Notes: generated by a model from the sequence alone, not told the origin. A stretch of 64,000 nt of DNA from Gnetum montanum (GCA_015680685.1 MNCI01010839.1:196894-260893), one strand, 5' to 3'; positions 46,480 to 59,273 are shown, numbered from the stretch's first letter. Program-made: numbers and translations.

Positions 46480-46830
46480 AATGTGGAATTTTCCCAAAAT
46501 GCAAGTATGTCAGCATGACATGAAGCGTGAAGATTGCAACATTAATCGTGTAGATATCCTATAGATTGCGGTCTGGAAAGACCCTAAACTAATGCATAGC
46601 TTATCATCTCATAATCTGGTCACATTAACTACGGTCTACAATGAATTCTAAATTAGTTGCTTCGGCACGCTAGACACACCACGTTACACCTTTCATCATA
46701 GTTCGCAAAAGTCTTACACTAACATCTGGAAAATCGAGCTTACTTCTTTCTCACAAACCATGCATATGGTAATGGTTTGCTAAGATCTTAAACTAGCAAC
46801 CTTTTAACACACATCTCTAGAAAACCTTCT
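46480..46830 (-). repeat. 27-bp minisatellite remnants of B2, between antisense gene and RT
   Basis: Decayed units such as gcggtctggaaagaccctaaact, gttcgcaaaagtcttacact and gtttgctaagatcttaaact. They belong to the same repeat type as at 29322-29560, but are more diverged. Confidence 0.5.
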
Positions 46831-46899
46831 ATCATTTCAATAGATAAAATAAAAAATATATACAATGTAACAACCTCCATTTTTGGTGGTTTTACAGGT

Positions 46900-48073
46900 C
46901 AATTCGCAAATGGATGTAGCTTTACTTACACTCCTAGCCCTAACAGGCTCATACAGGGAAACTATTAGATAGCTCAACCTTGCACTGATAGGAATTGACG
47001 CTTCCCTCTACAACATAACCATAGAATCCTCAGAAATATCCCCAGACTGGCCAGAAAATTTGACCCAAACCCTAGACTTGGAGGCTAGCGATGTGACCGA
47101 GGACTCCCTCACTAAGGTCCCTGTGGTTATGCACAAATGAGGAAGCAAAACCCTGAAAGTTAGTTCTCTCCTTGACCAACAAACGCAAAGCGACATATTT
47201 CGAGTACTCCAAAATAACATTGCGGTATTCACATCGTCATATGAAGACATGTCAAGTTTAGACCCAAGACTAATATAGCACAATATAGTTTTAGACCTGC
47301 ATATCAAAGCAGTTAAATAGAAAGCACAGAAGATTAAGCCTAAAATCGCACTAGCAGTGCATGATGAAATCAGTAAGCTGTATCAGGATGGTTTCATTCG
47401 CATGGTCGATTATTTAGATTGGGTGTCAAACATCATAGTTGTCTCCAAGAAAATGGGAGGAATATGCATTTGTATAGACTTCCACGATCTGAACAAGGCC
47501 ATGATTAAAGACAACTTCCCATTATCAAGTATTGACCAACTTATCGATACAACAGCTGGCCACGCGTTACTATCCTTTATGGATGGGTTTTTGGGCTATA
47601 ATCAAATTCATATCAACCTAGAACACCAACTAACTACAACTTTCATGACCCCCTAGGGAACTTTCTGGTACATCATGATGCCTTTCAAGTTAAAAAATGC
47701 TGGAGCAACTTATCAACGCATCATGACATACATCTTTAGTGATTACCTCTTAGAGAGATTGAACGACTACATAGACGACATAGCTGTTAAATCTAAGAAG
47801 TTGGAAGATCACCCAGAAGACCTAGAGTTAATCCTTAAATGATGTCTCAGGCACAACCTATGGCTCAACCTAAGAAAATTCATATTTGGAGTCAAAATCG
47901 GGTGCATGTTAAGGCTTGTGGTATCGAAGACTGGCATCTAAGTCAACCCCGACAAGGTTAAAGCCATCGTTAATCTAGCACCACCTACAAACCTCAAGGA
48001 ACTACGTGGGTTTCAAGGTAGGTTGAAATTTATTAGATAGTTCATCTCAAAGTTAACAGACAAGTTACACCCC
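46900..48073 (+). pseudogene. Pol start and reverse transcriptase of B2
   Basis: An N-terminal part (PDWPENLTQTLDLEASDVTE) matches B3 53361-53110. RT follows with ICICIDFHDLNKAMIKDNFP, LLSFMDGFLGYNQIHINLEH, MMPFKLKNAGATYQRIM and NDYIDDIAVKSK, in which YIDD is the polymerase motif. In-frame stops occur (for example after TFMTP and LILK). The Asp residues of the active site are present. The pol start has no clear ATG and is separated from protease by the antisense gene. Confidence 0.85.
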
Positions 48074-48570
48074 ATGCATCATCTACTCAAGAAATGTGTT
48101 AACTTTGAATGGACCGAGAACTGCCAGCGTGCATTTGACAATCTGAAGAAAGAGCTGTTACATTTGCCAATGGTTTTCCAGCCACAAAGGGATCAGCCTT
48201 TCTACATATACTTGGCAAGCTCAGAGGTGTCTATAGCTACGTTGTTATGCCAAAGAAGGAATGACGGATCAGAAGTTCTTATCTATTATCTAAGTCATGC
48301 TCTATTTGCGTACGAAACACGGTACAACGAAGTGGAGCGTAACTACTTGGCATTGGTGTTTGCATTAAAAAAGTGTAGGCACTATCTTTTCCATAGCCAG
48401 GTCAATATAATCTGTAAGAACAAAATTTTTCAGGCCATCACAAATAATTTATATGAGAGCAGTAGCATAGCCCGCTGGAAATCCATCACAGCAAAATTCA
48501 ACTTGCACTACGTTGGCCAATATTCCACAAAAGGCCAAGTGATAGCCAACCAGCTTGCAACATCACCGAT
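48074..48570 (+). pseudogene. First RNase H of B2
   Basis: The stretch 48074-48847 is open for 257 codons and covers both RNase H domains. This first domain has FEWTENCQRAFDNLKKEL, FYIYLASSEVSIATLL (the Asp of the first motif replaced by the A-S region), TRYNEVERNYLALVFALKKC and IARWKSITAKFNL. The final motif reads KGQVIANQLA, with Asn where Asp is usual. It is probably catalytically dead. Confidence 0.8.
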
Positions 48571-48599
48571 TAACAATCAAGCCGCGATAGAACCCGAGT

Positions 48600-49020
48600 T
48601 TCCTGATAAACAGATACATAGTTTAAGCCCTGTAGTGACAGGCCTTGAAGTGACGTTATACTTCAATGGAACTTTGACTACTAGAGGCAGAAATGTTGCC
48701 GCTATCATTACATTCTCCCCTAAAGATGTTCACCCATTGGCTTACTGCCTGGCATTTCCTTATATGAACAATGTGGTAGAGTACAAGGGACTCCTCAGGG
48801 TATTTTTGATAGCTAGGGAACTCAATGTTCAAAATCTGGTAATCTGAGGCAATTCGATGCTCATCATTAATCAAATCATAGGGGTCTATGCTTGCAAATC
48901 TGTGCATTTATAGCCTTATTGCGATATGGCTAAAGATCTCCTGAAACAATTCATGACAACCGATGTCCAACACATGCCGCATAATGAGAACATTGTAGTC
49001 GATGCACTAGCCACATTGGC
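48600..49020 (+). pseudogene. Second, archaeal-type RNase H of B2
   Basis: VTLYFNGTLTTRGRNVAAII, NNVVEYKGLLRVFLIARELN, and after a stop GNSMLIINQI match the pattern YFDGS, EYEAL, GDS. The first and third acidic positions read Asn. The end motif ENIVVDALATLALN keeps its Asp. Its place between RNase H and integrase is the usual one in Tat elements. Compare C, where it precedes RT. Confidence 0.75.
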
Positions 49021-49230
49021 CTTAAATGTGCCACCACATTTTTTTGTCACTTGGCCCATTTTAATGATGGAATGTATAGATCCTTTCATTCAAGTGATGA
49101 AAATTTCTTCTCTAAGCACGGGTGGAATGCCAGAATGGTATGATAACATTAAAGTCTACCTTCTACATGGCAAACCACCGCACGAGTTAACACTTGCACA
49201 AAAAGACACAATCCACAAGCATGCTCTATA

Positions 49231-50377
49231 ATATGTCATCATCAAAGACAGTACTCTCTGTAGACGCTTTTTTGATGGAGTATTGCTAACCTGCCTTAAT
49301 AATGACCATGCGCAAAGAATAGTTAGTGAAGTCTATGAAGGACTATGTGGGGGACACATAGCCCTGTGAGCCATGGCCGCTAAAATCAGACGCTTAGGGT
49401 ATTACTGGTAGTACATGAAATGAGACTGCCTAACCAAGGTTAAGACATGTGACACATGCCAACGTTATGAAAATCTAATACATGTGTCACCAACTGAATT
49501 TCATACTACATATATCACTTGGCCATTCCAACGATGGGGACTAGACATCATAGGTCCCATGATGCCTAAGTCTTTTGTAGGACATAGCTTCATTATCATC
49601 ACCATCGAGTATTTCATGAAGTGGGTCGAGGCTATTCCCCTATGAAAGATTACATCTCAATAGGTTTGCCATTTTATCTTGGACAATATAGTAGCCAGGT
49701 TTGGGCTTCCCATGACTATTATGACCAACAATGGGCCAAAATCTAGTAGTACTGAAACCAAATCTTTTTGCAGTAACCTTGGTATTAAGCAATCTTTTTC
49801 TTCACCTTATTACCCACAAGAAAATGGTCAAGCAGAAGAAACAAACAAGGTGGTTATCAATCTACTCAAGAAGATGATCATTAACAACAAAAAATGATGG
49901 CATGAAAAAATCCTCTATGTGCTATGGGCCTATCATACAACATGTAGAATAGCTACCGATAGGACACCCTATAGCCTAGTCTACGGATCTAAAGTAGTGT
50001 TGTTCCTAGAACTATAGATTCCCTCATTATGGATGGTCCTTTCCATGGTTATAAATGAGACTCAACACAACGAGTCCAGGATTGTGGATTTAGACTCAGT
50101 AGAGGAGAAACGCATCCAGATGCTCAACAACATCGAAAGCTATCAAGACAAGCAAAAACAAAAAAATCATCACAACTTGCATCAGTGATTGATCAAGAAA
50201 GGAGACTTGGTTCTTAAAGCCATTTGTGGACCAACGATCAAATTCTCTGTAAGATGGGAAGGCCTTTTCTTAGTTTTCAATGCATACAGCAACAGAGCAT
50301 TTAGGCTAGTAGACATCAACAACAACAAACACCTGAACCCAGTGAATCATATGTATCTGAAGTGGTACCACATCTAG
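49231..50377 (+). pseudogene. Integrase of B2
   Basis: A zinc-binding part with CGGHIAL and CDTCQRYEN, then WGLDIIGPM (first Asp), MTNNGPKSSS, where the second catalytic Asp reads Asn, and YYPQENGQAEETNKVVINLL with the Glu. The C-terminal part ends LNPVNHMYLKWYHI at 50377. Stops interrupt it. B3 keeps TDNGPQ at the same place, so the change is specific to this copy. Confidence 0.85.
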
Positions 50378-51952
50378 ACATTGACTCAGCTCAAATGCAA
50401 GGTAACAAACATCTGCTACAACGTAAAACTCTCAATGTTGTACACATCCGCTAAGACATAAAATTGGCATTTCTTGCACACATCCACCACGATGCTAAAC
50501 TAGCAAAGTTTTCAACCATCTTCCATAATGTGAAATTGGCAAGGTAAGCATCCATCTGCTGAGATGCTAAACCAGCATAGACTTGTCCCTGATTCACAAC
50601 ACAAAATTAACACCCACAGCATGATCTGCTAGGACCATAAACCAGCTCTTTCGTCATCTGCTACGATGTAAAACTAGCAGGCTTCAGCCTAGCTAGACTT
50701 TAAACCAGGACCATGGCCTGCTGGGACTTAAAACCAACAACAACGGTCAACCAGGACTTAAAACTAGAATTCGCCAATAGAAAATCCATGAAGCAAGTGA
50801 GTATGATCACTCTTACACTGCATCCCTACCAGATGGAATATGTAAGGTGTTGGAGTAGATGCAATGCCGCTACCCCACTGGCATCCTACTGATTCCTTGG
50901 ACATGCCGAAAGGCATACTACTATCCCCTCGGAGATGTTGCTACGACAGCCACTCTGTAGTTGCAACTCCTAGGGTCAACTTTGCTACTTGGGGCCCCAA
51001 GGAAACTATGGTCACCCATAGCCTCGGTGGCCTCCACCCATTGCTGCCACAAGACTCTGGATTAGCAAATTCATCTGGTAGGTTCTTTGCCTAGGTGATT
51101 TGGCAAGATGAATTTGGCTATCGATAGCAACTTCCTAAACTATGGCATCAACATAGGGACCCTTGCTTCTTGCTATGGTCCCTTTTCTGTGGCATGTGCT
51201 CTCCTTTTCACTTTAGACGGGACTTGTTTCAATAGCCTCCCTAGTGATTAGGATGATTACTTTTGCTCTCTATTCTCTATTATGTTTTTCAAGTTACTTG
51301 CTATGATAGCGTTGATTGAGAATGCATTTACTACCAGGTGAGGCGTCACATCGTTCTAAGATGGTTGCTCAGACTAGCCTAACTACTTGGGAGTGTAGAC
51401 CATTCCTCTTTCCCTCCATCAGATAGCTTATCTTACTTCCTTCTCCCTTTATCCCTACAATCTTTACCCTTTCCTCCTATTTGCACACAACGTGAACGTA
51501 CAGGCACTCTTTCGCACATGATAATCATCCATGGATTAGCGTAATGCAACTTGCCTCATGGAAAGCATCCTTTCAAAAAAAACACCAAGAAAAGTTAGGT
51601 AAAATGGATGTAAAATAATTCATCTAGGCCATACAGGCATAACACAACTCATCTGTGCAAGCCCTTCATATGTAGTATAGCAGCATAACCTCTCAGGAAA
51701 AAACCTGTGAGAAGATGCCTAATGACATGTTTGCAAAAGTTTCCTATTCACATGCTTGAGTCTTCCCCCAAACCTTCCCCCCTCTCACTTATTTAAGATC
51801 CCTCCTATACTCCTTATGCCCCCAAACTTTGCATTTGTGGGTTTGACAGAGTGACATCTGAGTAGTTTTCGACAAATGCGTTGGTGTCTTTACCTCTATG
51901 GTGTTTCGTATTCTTTGTTGACATCTTTTGGGCAAGCCCTCTAAATGTCAAC
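50378..51952 (+). other. 3' non-coding region of B2
   Basis: From 50400 to about 50780 lie diverged 27-bp-type units (atctgctaggaccataaaccagc, ctacgatgtaaaactagc and similar). The rest to the PPT shows no coding region I can support. The corresponding B3 stretch (17223-18239) is only partly similar. Confidence 0.55.
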
Positions 51953-51965
51953 AAATAGGGGCCAT
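51953..51965 (+). other. Polypurine tract of B2
   Basis: AAATAGGGGCCAT directly precedes the 3' LTR start TGAAACACC. Confidence 0.75.
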
Positions 51966-53104
51966 TGAAACACCATGAAATTTTAAGGCCTCAATGGTTT
52001 AGCAAAATCCTGAGTCTCAGCATAGCGTAATAAACCCCGAAAAGACTGAATAGAAACAAGGGATGCACAACGAAAACACTTCAATTTTGCAAGTTCACTA
52101 TGTAACGTAGAGTTACGCTATGCAACGTAATGTAACATAATGTAGCGTAATGCAAGTAGATAATTGAGATAGCAATATTTAGGGAATGGTGGTTCTTATG
52201 CCACGATACACTCTCTAGAGTATTATAGCATAACCACAGGATAGTTTGTTAGCAAAGCTCCAGCAAGGGTAAATTACAACACACTATGCTCTAGAGCGTA
52301 AAACAGTGCGACGCCACAAGCTTCAAACAAAAATGCACCAGGCCAACAACATTTTGTAGGTTCAGGACACACGTCATCTAAACTACGTTTTTCTTCTGAA
52401 CCTAACCTTATAAATACTCCAGTTGAAAATGATCAAAGGGTTGGCAAAAATTTCTCTTGGTTGAAAAAATTTTCTCCAGGAGCAACTTTCTTTCGTTGGA
52501 AATCGTTGACAATTTTTAGGAAAGATCAGTGAGAGAATAAGAGAGGATTAGCAATCGAAAGAACGTCGAAGGTGACCGACAAGAGATTTTGATCAGGAAC
52601 TTCTAGTTAGTAGACATTCTGCTTTAGGTCTAACTCCCTTGCACCCAGATTGGCTAGAACAAGGTAGATGAGCCTTTGCTTGTTTCATCTTTGAATAGTT
52701 TTCCTATTCTTGGCATGTGCTTTGTCTAAACCGAATTCTACCTACAATCATTGTATCAAATATATTTTTTTATAAGCTAAATCCCAGATCTTGGGATTGC
52801 ATATTCTCTAAATCCAATTTATTGCATCCTATCTACATAGATTCTGCAATTGCTTCAAATCTTTTATACCATTCTCGTTGTCTTCGAGATTCCCGATATC
52901 ATATTTCCTCATCGAAATTGTCATCTTGTAATCCAGTTATTACAAAATTTACTGATTAAGTAAGTCCATGTCTGATCGACAAGACCATTCAGGGCACCTT
53001 AGATTCATTTTCTCCAGCACAGCCCTCACACAGATCCAGGGTTGGAACTATGTACACGAAACTTTCTTTGGTATTTCCAATGACCAACATTTTCCATCAT
53101 TACA
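51966..53104 (+). repeat. 3' LTR of B2
   Basis: From TGAAACACC to ATTACA, 1139 bp, aligned with the 5' LTR over its length. A TATA-like CTTATAAATACT is at about 52407. The TSD ctaag follows at 53105-53109. Confidence 0.85.
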
Positions 53105-53109
53105 CTAAG
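53105..53109. other. Right target-site duplication of B2 (ctaag)
   Basis: Identical to 24219-24223. Beyond it B3 sequence resumes. Confidence 0.85.
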
Positions 53110-53361
53110 CTTTAGTGTTTTTACCTTCCCCTTAGGTCTGGTCATAGGTGTCTCGACGAGAGGATCCTTGATTACATCCCCGACCTCCAGATCTAGGGTT
53201 CGGACTAATTGCTCAAGCCAATCTGGGGAGGCTTCTAAAGACGCTATGGTGCTAGCTATGGTTGACCCCCAGTCGATTAGGTCTGGGTTCAATTGTCTCA
53301 TGATCTTGCCATGTGGACCTGATAGGGCTAAAGGTGTGGAGAGATCACAATGGATTTTCAT
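53110..53361 (-). pseudogene. N-terminal end of pol of B3
   Basis: MRQLNPDLIDWGSTIASTIA, PDWLEQLVRTLDLEVGDVI and GKVKTLKLS match B2 at about 46930-47170 and D at 4600-4430. The frame is open here. On the other side of B2 the text resumes at the end of the second RNase H (24218), so about 1.7 kb with RT and both RNase H domains is missing from B3. Confidence 0.7.
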
Positions 53362-53449
53362 TTTCTACTTAACCTGTCAAAATGAGATGAAAGCCTAGTT
53401 AAGATGCATCTATTGGTAGCAATCATGTATAATGAAAACTTGCAAAGAA

Positions 53450-53830
53450 ATGAAAAAATGCATGATGTAGAGATTAACATTTTTGCTAGTTTAAAGTCAT
53501 GGCAGACCATTATGGCATGGAGATGTAGAGCTGCTAAGATAGGAAATGTGAAACTGTCGATGCGAAAATGTGATGCTACTAGTTTAGCATCATTGCAGAC
53601 TACGAATGTATAGCAGATCGAAACATGCTAGTTTAAGGTCTTTTCGGATTGCAAAAGTCGCAACTGTGCTAGGGTTTGCTAGTTTAACATCTTTTCATAC
53701 TAGTAAAAGTGCAACTATGCCATGATTTCTAGTTTAGGGTCTTTCCGGACCATGATAATAGAAAATATGCGACAATTGCTAGTTTAAGGTCTTTTCGGAC
53801 CGTGATAATCGAAAATGTATTTTTTTTTCA
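53450..53830 (-). repeat. Minisatellite of B3, between pol and antisense gene
   Basis: Units such as gctagtttaaggtcttttcggacc and ctagtttagggtctttccggacc on the plus strand, spaced by about 50-60 bp or less. This is the same core as the 27-bp unit, on the second side of the antisense gene. Confidence 0.7.
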
Positions 53831-54141
53831 TTTTTCGGGAAAGCAAGCCATTAGCTTGAAGCGTGTCAAGGTTTTAATGCTAACAGTGCCATGATGTTGT
53901 GGCAAGCATGCTACGCTGTACGATGCACTCTGCATTAAATGGAAAGAGAGAGCGCAAGTTTCCCTTTTTACCATTACAATCATAAATAGGGATTAAACCT
54001 TGGTAATCTTCCCATTCTCACCGTAAGAGCATAGAGCCCATATTTAGAGCACAAGGAGATTTTGGAGCATAGAGCAATTTTGCTAGTAGCGAGCAAGGTG
54101 ATTTTCTACATAGTGACAAGGAAAAATTCGCAAGTAAGACG

Positions 54142-57100
54142 ATGGCTCTGAAGAAGGGATGCACGAATTTGGTGCTTGCAAAGGTTAAGGAGGTGAAGCA
54201 AAGCCTAGGGAACATGACACAAGTGCACGTCACAGTAGGGAAGGACATGCCATTGACCTGGTAGGCTACCATGCTTCCTCTATTTTTTCCTGATTCTATT
54301 ATCATTTTTTTGCTTCTTTTGTTCTCTGCTTTCATTTTGTATCTTAGCCATTTGCATTTTCTGTTGTTGCATTGTTTTGGCCTTTGCATCGTCGCTACTG
54401 TCGTTTCGGCCATGGTGGATGCATAAATGCTACATCATTGTTACACGCAAGGTCGCTTAAAATACCATCATCATGGTCATCATAACCACGGGGGTTTAGG
54501 TAGTTTAAGTTACTTGATCTTCGAATGGTGTGACGTAGGATCCTCAAGAAGGTTGGTCCATGCATGATGCAGGAGTGCAACACGTGTTCTATCGGGGCAT
54601 ATTGTTAATTTTCCTGTTAGGGTTAATTGATCTATTGCTACGCTAGGCTACTTTTTTTCTCTGCTACGGCTTTCATGTTCTTGCTACGCTATGTGTGAAA
54701 ATAGGGTTATGCTACGCTATGCGTGTGGACTGCTAGGTATTGCTACGTTGTGTGTGTATTGCACATAGACATGATGCTAACATTTGCTGGTTACATTGTG
54801 CAGAATGGGGCTAATGCCAATCCTGATTTTTTCAGAAATTAGGGGGATCCTGTGTCATGTGAGCAAACCCGTGGCCAATGCTCCTCCTCCCCAAATACAT
54901 ATGGGAGAGCAGGGGGTCTGGTTCAGGAAAGGGGCACAGGACTTCTTGCAGTTCCTCCTCGATCACTTCAGCATGATCATTTGGTCATCCCTGGAGGAGG
55001 AGGAGGCAGCCAGCATAGAAGAAGCCATATTTCCTAGAGCAAGTTGGGGCATTTTGAGGTTTTTTACTGATGAGGCAATCATGAGTAGGTAGAGAGAAGG
55101 ATCCAGTCAATGCCCAACTAGGTTAAGGTGCTTGGCTTCGATTTGGAAGATGCCTGAGTACAACTGCTACCACCTTTACAACACACTATTCCTCGCACGT
55201 TTTATGATGATGTGCTTCTAGAACCCATAGGGAATTGTCTACTGTGCCGACAGGTGATTTTTGTAGCCTTCCTCCACTATGTTGTGCGACACTGGCCATA
55301 TTAGCCAAATGCTAATAGTATGCATTTGTTACTAGGTTCTTCATCAATAAGGATTGCGTTCATGATCAACCGGGTCTACTGGATATAGCACAAATAGCCC
55401 TACAGGAGTTCTCTTCTACTAAGAACCTACGGGACTGTGTGATCGATCAATGCAGGGGTGAATACTATACCTACCTAGGCCTATATCACATTCTCTATGA
55501 TCAATGCAAGGGGTAGGGTTGGCTGGATGAGGAGTGGGCATAACCCTTCAAACCAGTCATGGTTGAACAAGTTCTGGTTGAACGCTCGCCATTCCCATTA
55601 CCGTATAGGCCCGGTAGGCCAAACAATAAGTGTTACATACTCAAGTGTCTTTGTAATATTTGTATTTTCTACATTTTCATGCTAAGAATTTTTGTGAAAA
55701 CTATTGCAGGGGAAAATAAGGCCCAGGAGGTAACGGTGGTAACCACCAAGACATAGGGGGCAAACATCTACTTCAAATATGACGAAGTAGAAGTGAGCCA
55801 ACACTAGATAAAAAATGCAGCTCTGGAATCCTTAGTCTAGAACATCCAAGAGGCTGGGCTCATGGATCTATTCATGACCCCAAATCAAAGCGTTCCTGCT
55901 ATCAAGATGTTCTCCCTGGTCAACTCATTATCTGAAAAGATGGGCCGCTTCCGCACACACATACAAGACGTGCAGGTGATCATTGAAATCAATGACCAAC
56001 TATTTGTGGACCTGTTTGGTGTCCCTACCGATGACATTCTCATAGGGTCGAAGGGAAAGAATGAGTTGATCCTTTTGAAGAAGGATATTTAGGAGTGGTT
56101 GGGGATTGCTAAGGAGCAAAAAGGGCTCCCCATGGAGAAGCTCAAATATGGGCCTACCAAGGAGATCTACCCTATCTTCCATGCTCATGCATTCCCCCAG
56201 CTGCTTACCCAAGGAAAGTTCTTGGGGCTTAAGTAGGCCTAGATAATGCGGGAGGTCATGGAAGAAGGGGCCCATTACAACTAGGCTATCTTTCTATGTA
56301 AAGGCTTGCAGGAAAAAATCTTGGGACTCTGCCAGAAATTGGTGTCCCACTCCAACAAACATTATGCCTTCTACATAGGCTGTCTGAAGTGGTTTGCAGA
56401 GTTTCTGGAGGTTTACGAGAATGGAGTCTGGGTCATGTGAAATCACAACCAAATTTCCAGACCATGGATTCACCAAATCCTCTAGACCACATGAGCCCAA
56501 GATCCCCTAAAAATAATTTGGAATTCACTGTTTGTAATGACTAAGGATCGAGTGGCTCGCAATGTTCATGGCCAGGACAGCATAGGAGAGACCCCCCCTA
56601 CTATAGCTGGTAGCATGTCATGAGGGGAACGTCTCATAGCTAAGACTATGCCCAAGGAGTTACAGTGGAAGAGGCATCCCCTAGCTAAGGAAACCCTTTG
56701 TGTGGAGGAAGAGGAGGGGTGAAGACTATGACTTAAGTTGCAAAGAACACAACCCACCATTGGTAAACACTTTTGTCTAATGCTTACTTTGTTATTGTTT
56801 GCTACGCTATGCTGGGCTAGGTGGTGTAGCATAGCATAGCACCTACTTTAAGCTAACTTTATTTGTACTAATACAAACATGTTTCTTTGCTAGTAGATGA
56901 AGAAGAAGAAGAAGAAGAAGGAGGCGATGAAGAAGTGTTGACCCCTAAGACAGGGGTGACAAATAAAGACATGAAGGCCCCAGTCTTGCAGGAGAGGGTC
57001 CTGATCAAGAATAAAGGAGCTCCTGTTGCTAAGGCAGGGAATCTTGTCATTAGGAAGTATCCTCCTACCAACAAAGAGGAACCTCCCTTGAATCAAAAAT

Positions 57101-58573
57101 ATGTTGGTCTCCTAAAAGGAAATAAACCAGCGCATGAGGAAGGGGCTCGTGTAGACTCGGTAGGGCCTTCTACCAAGGCTACCGCCATCATCTTACATCA
57201 GCAAGAAGAGAGACTACAATTAGATGCTGGTGAGTTCGACAATATTTCTACCTTTTCATAGCCTATTTCGGCCATTACTGGTATGTTTAGTTATGTAACA
57301 AGCGCTACTCTTGATGTTGTAGGACCCCCTCTGATTCATACTAAATCATGGGCCGAGATTCCTAACAAGTTTACGTTCGTGCAGGGGATCATTGATGACA
57401 TGATCAAATGCCTTTAGCAAGTGGACCCTGATGCAGGTAAGTAGCAGTGTTAGGTACTCTTATGTTGTTATGCTAGAGTTTCTTGAGTTTGATAATCCTA
57501 CTATGCTAATGCGATTGCTATGCTTTGTGTCATGGCAGCCTCTCGGCTTAAATGGGACCCGACATGGCCTATGAAAGTTGGTGCCATGCCTATATTCCCA
57601 CCTAAAGTGACCGAGGTGTCTCATCATGTGTATGAAAAGGCTTGCAAATGTGTTTTGCACTTAGCACACTCCTTTTGGGAGTACAAGCATGTCAACGAGG
57701 ACCTGTGGAAACGGGTCCAAAAAGCTAAGTGAAGAGAGGCTGACCTAGTCATCGAGGTGGAGGATCTCAGGTTGAGGAATGAGTTTCTCATAACCCATGA
57801 CACTAATAATGAGGACTGGCACACGGCTGTGATAGAATACACTAGGTTTTGGATAGTCACACGTCAACACGTCAAAGCCACTCACGAGATAATTGAACAA
57901 CGGATGCAAATGGACTTTCTAGCCCAAAAGTGTCAGGACCTAAAAGACTTCATGGCCAAGGCTTTCCAATGGGGGTAGTCCCAGAGAAATCATAAACACA
58001 TGTATAAATGGGAAAATTCCACCCATTGTAGAAGGATGCTGTTGTGGAGGTGTTTACGTATGAAGCATTCATAAATGCCATCGACGCTTCTGAGGCCTAT
58101 GTCAAGTTCAAAGAGTAGGTAAAGGTTATGAAATCTCTTGACCTAAAAGTGGACCTTCCCATAGGAGAGACCACAATCATCTCCTTTTCCTCGGCACCAC
58201 TAAGGTGGACAACCACCGAAAGGGAGAGAGCTGCTGTGGACGCTGAACCTAGTGATAGGCATTGGATGGACATCACGGTAGAGGAGGTCTAGCATCACCT
58301 CAGGCTTGGTTTAGACCAGATACTCTTTGAGATGGATGAAAGCCCTTCTCAGGTTAGTTTCTTTACTATGTTAATGCTTATGCTCTATTGTAGTTTTTGT
58401 TTGTTACCCTAGCTAACCACTTCACTCCTATGATGTAGGCTCCAGATGAGCATGCAGGGCTCGTAGAGGAAGGGAATGAAGAACTAGTTGAGGACAACGT
58501 ATGGGAAGGTTATGCAAAAGGAAATGATGTAGGAACGAATGGCAGCGATGATGCAAATAGAGACAACCCATGA
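54142..58573 (+). pseudogene. Antisense gene of B3 (aORF), full length in outline
   Basis: B3 runs on the minus strand and this gene on the plus strand. Start ATG at 54142 (MALKKGCTNLVLAKVKEVKQ). Introns with GT-AG ends: 54261-54803, 55254-55335, 55614-55709, 56763-56893, about 57230-57322, 57437-57538 and 58353-58438. The stop is at 58571-58573. Exon 2 carries the phosphatase-like region (VWFRKGAQDFLQFLLDHFSM, then IIWSS). Exon 4 has LFVDLFGVPTDDI. A Glu-rich stretch starts exon 5. The exon before the last is coiled-coil-like (VEDLRLRNEFLITHD). Some exons contain stops. The product is unknown. Confidence 0.65.
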
Positions 58574-58750
58574 CAGCATGGGATTTTTTTTTGGAATTTT
58601 GGAATTTTCAAATTTTGTAAACATTTTACGAACATTTTCAACAGGAAAAAATTTCAAATAAAGGGAAGAATTTTAGAAAAGAAATTGATTTTGCATTAAC
58701 TTGTGCATTGCATATGTGCTGCGTTTTGTGAAAATGTTCATGCTTTCATG

Positions 58751-59105
58751 TGCTAGTTTTGGGCCATTTCGGGCCATTGCTAGTTTTAGGCCATTTCGGG
58801 CCTCTATTAGTTTTAGGCCATTTTGGGCCATTGCTTAGCATGCCAAAAGAGATGATATGTTAACAACTTGAACAACAGCTAACTGGTAACTTATGCTAGT
58901 TTTAGGCCATTTCAGGCCATTGCTAGTTTTAGGCCATTTCGGGCCATTGCTAGTTTTAGGTCATTTTGGGCTATTGCGTAGGCATAGTTTTAGGCCATTT
59001 CGGGCCATAGTGTAGCATGCCAAAAGGATGGCACGCTAACAAAGAAAAAATAAATTATGCTAGTTTTAGCCCATTTCAAGCCATAGCGTAGCATGCCAAG
59101 AGGAT
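58751..59105 (+). repeat. 27-bp minisatellite of B3, between protease and antisense gene
   Basis: The clearest array of the type: units of 27 bp reading TGCTAGTTTTAGGCCATTTC plus GGGCCAT, first copy at 58751. About ten units or partial units, some interrupted by gcatgccaaaagg. It starts about 180 bp after the stop of the antisense gene. Confidence 0.85.
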
Positions 59106-59273
59106 GGCATGTTAACAAAGCAAAAAGTGATGAATGTACCAGGGATCGCAACTAGGCAGGAAGCAGTGGGGTTGCTATGCTATGCGTAGCTACTTCTTGA
59201 CCCGTCATGGTTTGATGAGAATGTAAGGCTGAGGCATTTCACCAGGGCCCTCATTCACATCATTGTTCCCTGC

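Larger units (their letters stand above)
24224..53104 (+). mobile_element. Tat-like Ty3/gypsy element B2, complete in outline
   Basis: Both LTRs (24224-25361 and 51966-53104), PBS, PPT and a matching 5-bp TSD are visible. Without the nested element C the length is about 16.7 kb. Order on the plus strand: gag, protease (deleted in part), minisatellite, antisense gene, minisatellite, RT, RNase H, archaeal-type RNase H, integrase, minisatellite. Two RNase H domains and size point to the Ogre/Tat group. It sits inside B3. Confidence 0.85.
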
